From Cryptosporangium arvum DSM 44712 (lineage in GTDB: Bacteria > Actinomycetota > Actinomycetes > Mycobacteriales > Cryptosporangiaceae): 64,000 nt of DNA. The notes below the pieces were generated by a model. The model did not search any database. It had not been told where the DNA came from and worked only from the letters and a program-made list of their open reading frames with translations. Where the stretch lies: the NCBI RefSeq assembly GCF_000585375.1, contig NZ_KK073874.1, positions 3,286,001-3,350,000 of the forward strand. Reading direction: 5' to 3'. Position numbers and translations under genes: made by a program. This document shows positions 53,484-62,117 of this stretch, one piece after another. Position 1 is the first letter of the stretch; every line of letters begins with the position of its first letter.

Positions 53484-56400
53484 TGCGGGTCTCCAGACCG
53501 TGGGGAGGGAACGGCGCGAGGAGCGCGCCAGCTACCGGGAGGGCGGGGCACGGGTCGAGCGGAGAGTTCGGACCTCTTCCGGACGCGGAGGGCCTCGGCC
53601 AGAACGAGATCGAGGGCGACCAGGTCAGGCGCTACTTGCGCGAGCGCTACCCACAGCGGCCGATGCCGCTCGGCGAGGCGACCGGCGTCTCGGTCGCCAC
53701 TCCCGGCCGCTCGTGCGGTCAGCGCCGCTCCCAGTGAGAAGGCGGGCAGCCCCCGCCATCCGTCCATCCGCTCGGCCGGGAGCCGCGCACGGAGCGCCTC
53801 GAGCGGAGCCGGGTCGCCGGTGCGGGTCGAGAAGAAAGCCTTGATCTCGCGGACGAGCCGCGTCACGCCATGCAGGTGGGAGGCCAGTGGCGCGGCGCCC
53901 CGCGCGTCGAACAGGGCCAGAGCCGCTTCGGCCCGGGTGTCGGTATCGAGTAGACCACGGGGGACCAGTGCGACCGCGCGACGCAGCTGTCGGAGCTGCT
54001 CGGGGCTGAAATGGGCCATCTGTTCCTCGGACGCACCGGGCCTGCCGGTCGCGGCGGAAGGATCTCCCGCGCCACTCAGGACCGATTCGAGCCCTGCGCC
54101 GCACCGTTCCCGAGCGGCATGCCGCAACTCGAGCACTTCGCCGCCCTCCACGCCGGCCGATCCCACCAGCCGGCGGCCGGACAGCAGAGCCGCAGCCGGC
54201 GGCAGTGACGTCCACGCGGCGGCGACTGCGAGAAGGTCGTCGGTCTCCACGGCCGCCGACGGCAGACCAGAGCGGATCAACGCGACGATCTTCGCTTCCC
54301 GCTCGAACTCGGCGCTCACCAGCGCAAGGAGACTCGAGCCGGGGCGCGCGGAGAGCACGACGCCGATCTGCTCGGCCGCGGCGGCCAGCCGGTGCCGCGG
54401 AACGAGATCGGGCAGTAACACGAGAGCCGTCCAGAACAATTCCGGGCGCGTGGTGGCCGAGGGCAACTCGGACGCTCCGCCCAGGAAGGCCGCCAGGGTC
54501 CGCTCGTCGTCGTCACCCTCGGGGTGCCCAACACCGGCGAGCGTGAAGGTGTCGTCGCCCGGGCGCGGCCAGGACGGCCATCCGTCTGGTGCCCAAGGAT
54601 CGTCGATCCGGACCACGACCCGGAGCGGCCCGCAGGTCGCCAGCCGCGGCGGCAAATCGACTTGCCCGTCGCGGACAGGTAGCGGCGTCACACCCCACCA
54701 GGGAGCGAGTGGGGCATAGACACCGGCTGTCAGCCCGACGCCCGCAGCGAACCGTCCGAAACGCAAGACCCCTCCCTCGCGGGTGAGGTCGTCAGCCAGT
54801 CGGCGGGGCCGAACGAGTGCGCAGAGGCTGACGGTGGTGGGCTCCGTGAGCCCGTCGGGACTGAACTCGAGTCGCAGATGCCCGTGGCGTCCCACCGTGT
54901 CGCCGAGCTCGGCGAGCGCGAACCGGGCGGTGCCTCCGCGTAGCGGGCCTTTCGGCGCGAGCGTCTGGAGGATCTCGCCGCTCACGGCCCGGGCGAGCAG
55001 CACGGGACCGGTGGCGTCGGGGCCGACCGTGACCAGCAGGCTTCCCGGCTGTCCGGTCATGTCCTCGGCGACCAGGTCGAGTGGGCTCGTGCGCCAGCGA
55101 ACCGTCAGCCGACCGTGATCGTGTGCGACGGCCATGTGTGCCGGAGTGATCGACAGAGTCGCCGAGGCTCCGGGCGCGTGCGCGGAGACCTGGGCGCTGG
55201 TCTCGTCGGCGGGCAGCCTGAGTCTGGCCGGGCTGACCGTCAGGCCCCGAGCACCCTCGACGCGGACGTCGACAGGAACCAGGCCGCTCCTGGTCATCAG
55301 TCGCCGCGACGGCGATGCCGTCATCGAGAGGTCCTCGGCGATGGTGACGACCCGGCGTGCGCTCCGTCCGAGCGGTCCCCGGACGTGGATGACGAACGTG
55401 CCGAGCACCGGGCGAGGCAGCCGATGCCAGATCACGTTGGGATCGTCGCCACCCGATGTCGTCACATGAGCGAGGGGCACGTCCCCGTCGTCGCTCCTGA
55501 CCTCGATCTCCCAGATCAGCGACTCGGCGCCGGGCGGTAGCACGATCGTGGGAAGGGAACGGTGGACCGGCCCCCCGGAAGCCGACCGAACCCCTCGGAC
55601 AGAAGGTCCCACCTGGATCTGGGCTGCCGCGGTCGTCGCTACCGACCAGCGACGAGCACGATCACGCAGCCCGAGCGCCTGGACGTCGGTCAGGTCGAGG
55701 TACCGCAACCGCCAGCCGAACCAGCCGTACGGCAGCGGCGCTTCGGCGATCGAACGAGCGTCGCCCTCGACGAGCAGAACGTCCGTCTGGCCCTCCTCCG
55801 GGTGGAGGATCCACACGTCTGAGCGGGGTAGCGGAACCGTCGCGGAGAGCCGTCGGCCGTCCGAGTCGAACGCCAGCATCGGCCACGACCGATCAACTAT
55901 CGGCAACTGGTAACTGAGCGACGAGTCGCCGAGCGTGATCATCAAGTCGCTCACCGGCCTGGACAGCGAATAGTCCGTGGGTGCCGCGACCGCTCCACCT
56001 TCTGTTGACCGAACGGTCTCGTTCGTGTCCTCGGTGGTCAGATGCCACAGCGCCGCACGGCCCAGGTCGTTCAGCGGAGGCAGGCGCAGAACCACCCCTT
56101 CGCCATACGGATCGAGAATGACGCGCGGGCGCCGTCCGGCATCCGAGCGAGAGGGGCGCCGGTCGCCGGATTCTGGGCGGTCCGCCGTCTCCCACCACTG
56201 CCGGGCCTGGACGCCGAACCGGGCAGGCAACAGCGTGGTCGAATCGTCCAGTCCGTCCACTAGCCGGTCGAGCAGGTCGTACACGCGGTCGACGAGGTCA
56301 ACCGCGTAGCTCCCGCCGAAACGAAGGAAGCGTCCGACAGGAACGTCCACGTCGGCGAGTCGATCGATGGCAGCGCGTTGGGCAGCCCAGTCGACGAACT

Positions 56401-56938
56401 CCTCCGGGGACACGTGCGCGATCCGGCGGCGTTCGGCCACGAGACCGAAGAAGTCGGGAAGGCAGTAGTCGGGGATCCCGGTATGCATCAAGATCCGCGT
56501 CAAATAGGGGAATGCGCCCTGCTCGACCAACTCGTCGAAGGTCGGCAGCCCGAGACGGCGAAGCGCCTCGATGAACGCCAGGCTCCAGCAGGCCCGGTCC
56601 TCGGTGTCACCGCGATAGCCAACAGCCTCCCAAAACGCCGGCCAGAACGTCCCCCGGCGGTATCCGGTGATCGCGAAGCCGGCCGTGCCGACGACGAGCG
56701 CGTGTCGATACCGCAGCAGGTACTCGGTCGGGTCGATGCCCTTGACCCGCCGATTGCGGTAGAGCTTGCCCAGGGCACGAAGGATCTCGGTGCACTGAGC
56801 GGGATCCGGTTCGGCCTCACAGACCAGGGAGACCGCGCTCAACCGCGGGGACCACTGCGCGTCCCGGATCTCCAACAGCTCCTGCGCGCCGACTCGTCGC
56901 GGCGTCGCGCCGATCGAACTGGTGCCCCCACCATCCAT
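53480..56938 (-). CDS. Large protein of unknown function paired with the MrfA-like helicase
   Basis: ATG 56938 follows GGAGGGGAAG and gives 1152 aa; a start at 56962 is less likely. The N-terminal ~250 residues are conserved-looking: LGKLYRNRRVKGIDP, ALVVGTAGFAITGYRRGTFW, ILMHTGIPDYCLPDFFGL. A central region of repeated beta-rich units follows (SLSYQLPIVDRSWPMLAFDSDG, IRVEGARGLTVSPARL), perhaps Ig-like. The C-terminal 300 residues are helical. I see no nuclease, ATPase or methylase motif. It overlaps the helicase gene by GTGA, so they act together. By size and partner it could be a distant DruH-type protein of Druantia, or the counterpart of another helicase-associated subunit; I cannot decide from sequence alone. 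Confidence 0.7.
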   Translation of the reverse strand: MDGGGTSSIGATPRRVGAQELLEIRDAQWSPRLSAVSLVCEAEPDPAQCTEILRALGKLYRNRRVKGIDPTEYLLRYRHALVVGTAGFAITGYRRGTFWPAFWEAVGYRGDTEDRACWSLAFIEALRRLGLPTFDELVEQGAFPYLTRILMHTGIPDYCLPDFFGLVAERRRIAHVSPEEFVDWAAQRAAIDRLADVDVPVGRFLRFGGSYAVDLVDRVYDLLDRLVDGLDDSTTLLPARFGVQARQWWETADRPESGDRRPSRSDAGRRPRVILDPYGEGVVLRLPPLNDLGRAALWHLTTEDTNETVRSTEGGAVAAPTDYSLSRPVSDLMITLGDSSLSYQLPIVDRSWPMLAFDSDGRRLSATVPLPRSDVWILHPEEGQTDVLLVEGDARSIAEAPLPYGWFGWRLRYLDLTDVQALGLRDRARRWSVATTAAAQIQVGPSVRGVRSASGGPVHRSLPTIVLPPGAESLIWEIEVRSDDGDVPLAHVTTSGGDDPNVIWHRLPRPVLGTFVIHVRGPLGRSARRVVTIAEDLSMTASPSRRLMTRSGLVPVDVRVEGARGLTVSPARLRLPADETSAQVSAHAPGASATLSITPAHMAVAHDHGRLTVRWRTSPLDLVAEDMTGQPGSLLVTVGPDATGPVLLARAVSGEILQTLAPKGPLRGGTARFALAELGDTVGRHGHLRLEFSPDGLTEPTTVSLCALVRPRRLADDLTREGGVLRFGRFAAGVGLTAGVYAPLAPWWGVTPLPVRDGQVDLPPRLATCGPLRVVVRIDDPWAPDGWPSWPRPGDDTFTLAGVGHPEGDDDERTLAAFLGGASELPSATTRPELFWTALVLLPDLVPRHRLAAAAEQIGVVLSARPGSSLLALVSAEFEREAKIVALIRSGLPSAAVETDDLLAVAAAWTSLPPAAALLSGRRLVGSAGVEGGEVLELRHAARERCGAGLESVLSGAGDPSAATGRPGASEEQMAHFSPEQLRQLRRAVALVPRGLLDTDTRAEAALALFDARGAAPLASHLHGVTRLVREIKAFFSTRTGDPAPLEALRARLPAERMDGWRGLPAFSLGAALTARAAGSGDRDAGRLAERHRPLWVALAQVAPDLVALDLVLAEALRVRKRSELSARPVPRPPGSWRAPRAVPSPRSGDPQ

Positions 56939-56957
56939 CGAACTTCCCCTCCGAAGG

Positions 56958-56977
56958 CGCACGTCACGAAGGTGCGC
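56958..56977. promoter_or_regulatory. Inverted repeat in the divergent promoter region
   Basis: GCGCAC (56958-56963) and GTGCGC (56972-56977) form a perfect 6-bp inverted repeat with an 8-base spacer. It lies between the two divergent starts at 56938 (-) and 57001 (+), just ahead of a TAGAAT -10-like hexamer (56992-56997) for the + gene. A shared operator is likely. The -10 lies so close to the GTG at 57001 that the transcript would be leaderless or would start translation at the ATG at 57055. Confidence 0.45.
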
Positions 56978-57000
56978 TCAGCAGAACGCTCTAGAATGGA

Positions 57001-58206
57001 GTGAACTGGTGCCAGCGTCAAGAGTTGTTCTTGCGGGTCGGGGGCGCAGGTGTGATGATCTCGAGCAGCTTTCTGGCACGGCTCGCGCGGAGGCCCGGGA
57101 TCCTGCTTCGCGCGGAGCGGCTCGTGTGTTCGCGAGGTCCGGACTCCGTCCAGTGGCAGGTCACCACGTCGCCGGAACTCACCCTCTCCCGTCTTGACGG
57201 TCCGCCGATCAAGGTGGTCATCCTGCAGCACCCCGAATACGGACCGTGCCCGCCGGGAGTCGTGACCTTCCACGTGGGTAGCGAGGACTCCGACTCGGTG
57301 TGGCCGCCGTACTCCAAGCGTGCACAGCAGCAGGCGGCGGAGGCCTATGCGGCATACGGCGGTGATCCTGCTGAGCTCGTGACCACCGTCTTCGCCGATC
57401 CGCTCACGTTGGTGTCGGAGTTCTTGCGCGACCCGGATCTGACCCGCTGGAGACGGAGAGCCCGGGCGCTGGTCGCAGGGGCAGCTACCGTTCCGCTCGC
57501 CACTGCTGGCACACGAGGTACCGCGGCCGACTCCGTGCGGGGCGCTTTGGCCGATCGATGGTCTGCCGAGTCGTACCCGCACGGACCCGGAGGCGATCGG
57601 CGGCCACTGCGCGGGGTCGTCCACGTGTTCCGAACAGTCGATGCGTCCGGCGTTGCACTCGTGCTGATCGTTGACGACGCGGAGCCAGAGGAGTGGACCG
57701 CGATCGCTGTTCTCGGCAGGGAAGCCGGTCGTGCTGCCCGAAACGCCTGGCTCCACTGGTCGGACCTGCTTCAGTTCCTCACCACGCCGGGTCGCGCGGA
57801 GGGCGTCTCGCTGAACGCCGAGGACCTCGACCCATTCGAGGTCGAGCGGCTCGCTGTTCTCGGAGGCGGCCAGAAGCGGACGTCGGCCTGGGATCGCGAG
57901 ATAACGCCGTATCTAGACGAAAGCGACACAGCCTTGGTGCGGCTGGCCGGGTTTCTCGCACGCCACGGTGCGCAGACTCCGGTCTTTGGCTACGAGCTGG
58001 GGGAGAGCGGTTGGCCAGCGGACTTCGCCTGGCCGGCGGAAGACATCCGCATCGCCGTCCTTCCGGAGCCGGACGGAGACGATGACGAGGAGACCCGTCG
58101 GGGCGGCGAGGCGTATGTCGCCGCTGGCTGGCGGGCGCAGACCGCCAGTGAGTGGTGCGAGCAGATTGACGCGCTGCTGGCAGCGGTACCACGGGCTTCT
58201 GCCTGA
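57001..58206 (+). CDS. Free-standing copy of the giant helicase C-terminal domain
   Basis: About 401 aa from GTG 57001, or 383 aa from ATG 57055 (preceded by GGGGGCGCAGG). From about residue 95 to the end it parallels the last ~350 residues of the helicase at 39852-46622: VWPPYSKRAQQQAAEAYAAY against VWPPYLTGAQDAAKAAYAAY; FLRDPDLTRWRRRARALVAG against FLRDPDLTRWTRRARALVAG; VFGYELGESGWPADFAW against VFGYELGQSGWPADFAW. The end, GWRAQTASEWCEQIDALLAAV, also corresponds. Before this, SVQWQVTTSPEL and RLDGPPIKVVI recall the helicase VHWRLTAQQPL and RVDGPPCAIQVYL, but the nuclease-like core between is missing. The match implies a shared partner-binding or DNA-handling domain; it may substitute for, inhibit or titrate the helicase tail. 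Confidence 0.8.
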   Translation: MNWCQRQELFLRVGGAGVMISSSFLARLARRPGILLRAERLVCSRGPDSVQWQVTTSPELTLSRLDGPPIKVVILQHPEYGPCPPGVVTFHVGSEDSDSVWPPYSKRAQQQAAEAYAAYGGDPAELVTTVFADPLTLVSEFLRDPDLTRWRRRARALVAGAATVPLATAGTRGTAADSVRGALADRWSAESYPHGPGGDRRPLRGVVHVFRTVDASGVALVLIVDDAEPEEWTAIAVLGREAGRAARNAWLHWSDLLQFLTTPGRAEGVSLNAEDLDPFEVERLAVLGGGQKRTSAWDREITPYLDESDTALVRLAGFLARHGAQTPVFGYELGESGWPADFAWPAEDIRIAVLPEPDGDDDEETRRGGEAYVAAGWRAQTASEWCEQIDALLAAVPRASA

Positions 58207-58211
58207 ACCAG

Positions 58212-58251
58212 GCCCGGCCTGCTCAAGTTTGCCTGTGCACGGTTGCCGGGC
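58212..58251 (+). terminator. Weak terminator candidate
   Basis: GCCCGGC (58212-58218) can pair with GCCGGGC (58245-58251) across a 26-base loop, five bases after the stop at 58206. There is no T-run. The long loop makes this a guess. Confidence 0.25.
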
Positions 58252-58611
58252 TCAAGCCGCTGAGTTGCATCTTTCGCCCAGGTCGTCATGTGCGGAGGCC
58301 GTCAGCTAACCAGTTGGTGAAGACGCGTCGGCGATGGTGCTGGCTGACCTACGTGGGTGAAGAGAGCCTGGCCGAGACCGGTGGTGCCCTGGGTGGGCGC
58401 GGCTGCTCGGTCGTGTACTGGATGGCGGTGTTGACCCAGCTCACGTCAAGAGTGTCGGATGTGGATGCCTGTCCTGCCTCTTGCTCCGCAATTGATACCA
58501 AGAGCGCGGTTCGGGAGCTGCCGCTGATTTCTCGCGGTGGACTCAAATTGGGTGGCGCGATCTCCGCGACCCACAAGCACCGGGGAGCCGCATCGAGCGT
58601 CGATCGGCATC

Positions 58612-58623
58612 ACGCTTAAGCGT
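58612..58623. promoter_or_regulatory. Perfect 12-bp palindrome upstream of the DUF262 gene
   Basis: ACGCTTAAGCGT, symmetrical throughout, lies about 62 bases before the GTG start at 58686. Position and symmetry fit an operator for a dimeric repressor acting on the DUF262 gene. No regulator gene lies adjacent. Confidence 0.4.
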
Positions 58624-58685
58624 CGACTCGCGTAACCTTCGGTGATCGTCCGACTGCTTGGAAGATCGCTCGAGGGGGAAGCCTG

Positions 58686-60527
58686 GTGGGATTCTTGACG
58701 CCGATGTACGAGCTGGGCGAGTACCTCGCCTGGACACGGTCGGGCGAGATTCAGTTGCCGGACTTCCAGCGCGGCTACAAGTGGGAAGACGAGCGCATTC
58801 GTCAGCTCCTGATCACGGTGCTGCGCGGACACCCGCTGGGCGCGGTGATGCTCCTGAAGACCGGTAACTCGCAGGTGCGTTTCAAACCTCGGCGGTTGGA
58901 AGGTGTCGAGCTTCCGGCCGGAACCGAGGCGAAGTTCCTTCTCCTGGACGGCCAGCAGCGTCTGACGTCGCTGACGCAGGCGTTGAGCGGTGACGGGCTC
59001 GTCGCGACGAAGGACAGCCGGGGCAAGTTGTTCAACCGCCGCTATCTCGTGCACATGCCAACGGCGCTGGCCGATCCCAACCGGGTCGATGAGGCCGTCA
59101 TCTCGGTCCCGGCGGATGGCGTTGTTCGCACGAATTTCGGCAAGGACGTCGTTCTAGACCTCGGCGATCACGACAAGCAGCGCGCGCAGGGATACTTCCC
59201 GCTGCACCTGCTGTACGGCGACTACATGAGCTGGATTCTTGAGCTGGACGATCGAGCGCTGGGGAAAACCTTCCACGAGCAGTTCATCAAACCGGCCGCG
59301 ACGTATGACATTCCGGCCATCGTGCTCGACGAGAAGACCGACAAGGCTGCCGTCGCGACTGTGTTCGAGAAGGTCAACATCGGCGGACTCCCACTCAACG
59401 TGTTCGAACTACTCACGGCGGTCTTCGCCGGCGACGCCGACCACTACGCGCGGACGAAGGAGGACTTTCGGCTCAACGACGACTGGCGCGACACCCAGCT
59501 GAAGTGGTCGTCCTCGCCAGTGCTCGGCGTCGTGGAGAACACCGACTTTCTGCAGGCTGTCACGATGTTGACCACCCGCAAACGCAACCTCGCGGACGCC
59601 TCGGATCGTCCGCCGGCGATCTCGGCGAAGCGTGAGGACGTTCTGAAGCTCACGCTGGCGGACTATCTCGAGTGGCGGGACCCGCTGCGCGAGGCGTTCG
59701 TCTGGGCCGCGACGTTTCTCGCCGACCGGCACATCTTCGTGCCTCGGGACGTCCCCTACGCCAAGCAGCTGGTACCGCTCGCCGCGATCAAGGTGGTGCT
59801 GGGCAAGGACGCAGACCTGATCGGCGTCAGCGAGCGCTTGACCCGCTGGTACTGGTGCGGCGTGATGGGTGAGCTCTACGGATCGGCGATCGAGACGCGC
59901 TTCGCCCGGGACATCGAGATGGTGCCGGCCTGGGCGCTGGACGGGTCGGCCGTGCTGCCGCGGACGGTTGCGGATGCCAGTTTCACCGAGTCTCGGCTGC
60001 ATTCTCTGCGGACCCGCAACGCGGCTGCCTACAAGGGAATCGCCGCAATGATCCTGGCCGTTGGGGCGCGGGACTGGATGGAAGACAAGGCTCTCGACAA
60101 AATGCAATACGTCGACCTGGCGGTCGATATCCATCACGTCTTCCCGCAGAAGTGGTGCTACGACCACGGAGTCGACGATGAGCACCGCGAGAGCATCGTC
60201 AACAAGACGACGATCAGCGCGCGGACCAACCGGGCCATCGGTGGCACCGCCCCCTCGATCTACCTGCAAACCATCCAGACTCGCGCCCAGATCGATCGCG
60301 CGAAGCTCGACGAGTTGCTGCGGACGCATCTCGTCCCGGCGGATCTGCTCGGAGCCGACGATTTCGACGGCTACTTCGCGGCGCGACGAGAGTCGCTGTG
60401 CCGACTGGTGGAGGCTGCGATCGGCAAGACGGTCCAACGGGATGTCGGGGAAGGTGAGGCGGGGGAGGACTCCGCCCACTTCGAGCCTGAGGAGCTGCGC
60501 AGTGAACTGATCGACGAGACCGACTGA
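58686..60527 (+). CDS. DUF262/HNH single-chain nuclease (GmrSD-like)
   Basis: 613 aa from a GTG at 58686 behind GGGGGAAG. The N-terminal DUF262 domain, related to ParB/Srx folds, shows FQRGYKWEDERIRQL (about 27-41) and the nucleotide-binding signature LLLDGQQRLTSL (85-96). A long helical middle follows. The C-terminal part has DIHHVFPQKWCYD (about 482-494) and IVNKTTISARTNRAIGG, the DUF1524-type HNH motif with its His-His and Asn. In GmrSD and BrxU, these two domains make a type IV restriction enzyme that cuts modified phage DNA. Here both are on one chain. An enzyme against modified DNA beside an adenine-methylase system would cover phages that evade the first layer. The acidic tail (VGEGEAGEDSAHFEPEE) is unusual. 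Confidence 0.85.
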   Translation: MGFLTPMYELGEYLAWTRSGEIQLPDFQRGYKWEDERIRQLLITVLRGHPLGAVMLLKTGNSQVRFKPRRLEGVELPAGTEAKFLLLDGQQRLTSLTQALSGDGLVATKDSRGKLFNRRYLVHMPTALADPNRVDEAVISVPADGVVRTNFGKDVVLDLGDHDKQRAQGYFPLHLLYGDYMSWILELDDRALGKTFHEQFIKPAATYDIPAIVLDEKTDKAAVATVFEKVNIGGLPLNVFELLTAVFAGDADHYARTKEDFRLNDDWRDTQLKWSSSPVLGVVENTDFLQAVTMLTTRKRNLADASDRPPAISAKREDVLKLTLADYLEWRDPLREAFVWAATFLADRHIFVPRDVPYAKQLVPLAAIKVVLGKDADLIGVSERLTRWYWCGVMGELYGSAIETRFARDIEMVPAWALDGSAVLPRTVADASFTESRLHSLRTRNAAAYKGIAAMILAVGARDWMEDKALDKMQYVDLAVDIHHVFPQKWCYDHGVDDEHRESIVNKTTISARTNRAIGGTAPSIYLQTIQTRAQIDRAKLDELLRTHLVPADLLGADDFDGYFAARRESLCRLVEAAIGKTVQRDVGEGEAGEDSAHFEPEELRSELIDETD

Positions 60528-60785
60528 CGCGACCACCCGCTGCTGTACGACGTGGATGGCGCGCCCTGATGCCGACCCCAGAGCACGGTCGCTGACGGCT
60601 CGTGGTCAAGTTCGCTGCCTGCTGGGGACGATGAAAAATCCAGGTCTGAATGAATCTGGGGGCGTTGGCTGCTGGCTTATTCAGCGCGGGCGAGGTGCGG
60701 CGGCGAGGATTGGCTGAGTCCGACCACACGTATCCGACGCTGGTCAAGCGTCAGGCTGTCACCTATACGGGGAACGCTGGAGGCG

Positions 60786-61397
60786 GTGCGGCGGTTGTAC
60801 GAGCAGCCGGCGGGTCTCGTCGCTGCCCGGCTCCTGTTGACGCAGTTGGTAGCGAGCGGCACCTTTCCCCACCGGGAGAGTTATGAGCCGGAAGAGGTCG
60901 CCGCGGCGTGGGCGGTCTCCGAGCTCAGCAGTCGCGGAGCACGCGCAGCAGCGGGCCGTGGGTTCGACCGTCCGTACCGGGGCAAGCCGGCCGACGCGGT
61001 GTACCCGGAACTCATCCCGGCAGGCGGGGCAGCCCGCGCCGCGGCGGTCGCCGAGCACGACGCACTATGTCGCCAGCTCCGTGATCATCTCGCTGCTGGC
61101 GGCATCGCGTCCGGCGAGTTGTTCGACGTGGCGGTGGATCTCACCTGGTGCGATCGGGCGGGTGGCAAGGTGATCGCCGAGATCAAGAGTTGCCTGGCCG
61201 GGATGAACGCCGATCGGCTACTGCTGGGCCTGGGGTAAGTCCTCGACTACCGGCAGCGCCTCGCCACACGGGAGGTGACGGCGAAAGCGGTGCTGCTGGT
61301 GTCGCGGATCCAGGACCCGATGTGGTTCGACATCTGCGCCAGCGTCGACGTGACATTGCTCGCCGGGGACGACGAGAAGGCCTGGCAGTTGACCTGA
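60786..61397 (+). pseudogene. PD-(D/E)XK nuclease-like gene broken by an in-frame stop
   Basis: The frame starts at a GTG (60786), reads 150 codons to TAA at 61236-61238 and then continues without frame change as VLDYRQRLATREVTAKAVLLVSRIQD...AWQLT to the TGA at 61395-61397, 203 codons in all. The core VDLTWCDRAGGKVIAEIKSC has the Asp...Glu-x-Lys triad of PD-(D/E)XK nucleases. The stop falls in LLLGLG-*-VLDYRQ, exactly where relatives have a conserved Gln (Q...Y). A CAA glutamine codon would need one C-to-T change to give this TAA. The interrupted product keeps the acidic triad but loses the last two strands. The start is uncertain; the upstream frame is open but poor. Confidence 0.7.
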
Positions 61398-62117
61398 ACC
61401 ACGTGCCCGTCAGCCCGGCCCTTCTTTGTCAGCGCCGCGAGGGTACTTACGGACTCTGGGGTGGGCGACCCGTGGTCTCCGAAACAGGTGAAGCGTCCGG
61501 GGATGATTCCCTCGCAGTCGGGGTAGCGAGGTTCGCGGCGGCGAGGTGCGATCGTCGGGTCGTCACCGTTGAGTCATTCCCGTGGCGCTGCCGACGGCGC
61601 GGCTACCCGCGTCGATACCGGTCGCGGGCCGCAGAGAGTTCGATGTTGCACGCCAACGGCACCACGAGGCCGAGCGGCAGCAGGGGAGCGGCGGCTATCG
61701 ACTTGTCGGGCGGAATCCGTTGGCTGGATGCGTCGGCCTTGACGGAATGGCCATCGCTCGTAGGATCGAGCGCATGCATACACACATTTGGTGTGTATGC
61801 CGTGCGTGGGGGTTCAACTCCCCCCTCTGAGTTGGAGCCCCACAAGTTCTCGTGAGAGTTCGCGGGTGAACTCTCGGGACGGACTGCGGCCCGCGACCGT
61901 GGCCGAGTGTTGGTGCTGCGGCGCGGCTCCGGAGCAGCCGTCCCCGCACCGATAGAAAGCGTTGACGGGTGGGGCGTCCTGCCCGCCTGCTCCGGAGCCG
62001 ATGTCAAGGGTACGGAGCCGCGGGTTCGCCGGGCGATGGGAACGTGCGGCGAGCTGATCGAGTTGTACCCGGCGCTGCCGCACCGTCTCCGTCGTCGGGC
62101 GAGTCTGCTGGTTGGGT
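61398..62117. other. Gene-free stretch
   Basis: About 720 bases between the broken nuclease gene and the zinc-ribbon endonuclease gene. The long frame 61603-62619 on the - strand is a shadow of the neighbouring gene continued over structured DNA. The only structure seen is the hairpin chain at 61735-61824. Confidence 0.5.
61735..61824 (+). other. Chain of four stem-loops resembling tRNA arms
   Basis: In order: GGCC...GGCC with a 10-base loop (61735-61752); CGCTCG-TAGGAT-CGAGCG (61755-61772); GCATACACAC-ATTTG-GTGTGTATGC (61776-61800); and GGGGG-TTCAACT-CCCCC (61808-61824). The last matches a tRNA T-arm with its TTCAANY loop, and the third looks like a long variable arm. However, the bases that should form the acceptor stem (61726-61732 and 61825-61831) do not pair, and the second loop has 6 bases rather than 7, so this is not a working tRNA. 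It may be a tRNA relic left by element integration, a small structured RNA, or a terminator array. Confidence 0.35.

Larger units (their letters stand above)
58207..58685. other. Intergenic, no gene recognised
   Basis: The frame 58290-58619 (109 codons) has no coding bias, no ribosome-binding site and no recognisable motif; I leave it out. The stretch holds a possible terminator near its left end and a perfect palindrome near its right end, listed separately. Confidence 0.5.

Noticed and set aside
58290-58619. A 109-codon + strand frame
   Set aside because: No ribosome-binding site, coding bias or motif.
61735-61824. A functional tRNA gene
   Set aside because: The four stems look right, but the acceptor stem does not pair, the anticodon loop has 6 bases and the anticodon stem 6 pairs; kept only as a tRNA-like structure.
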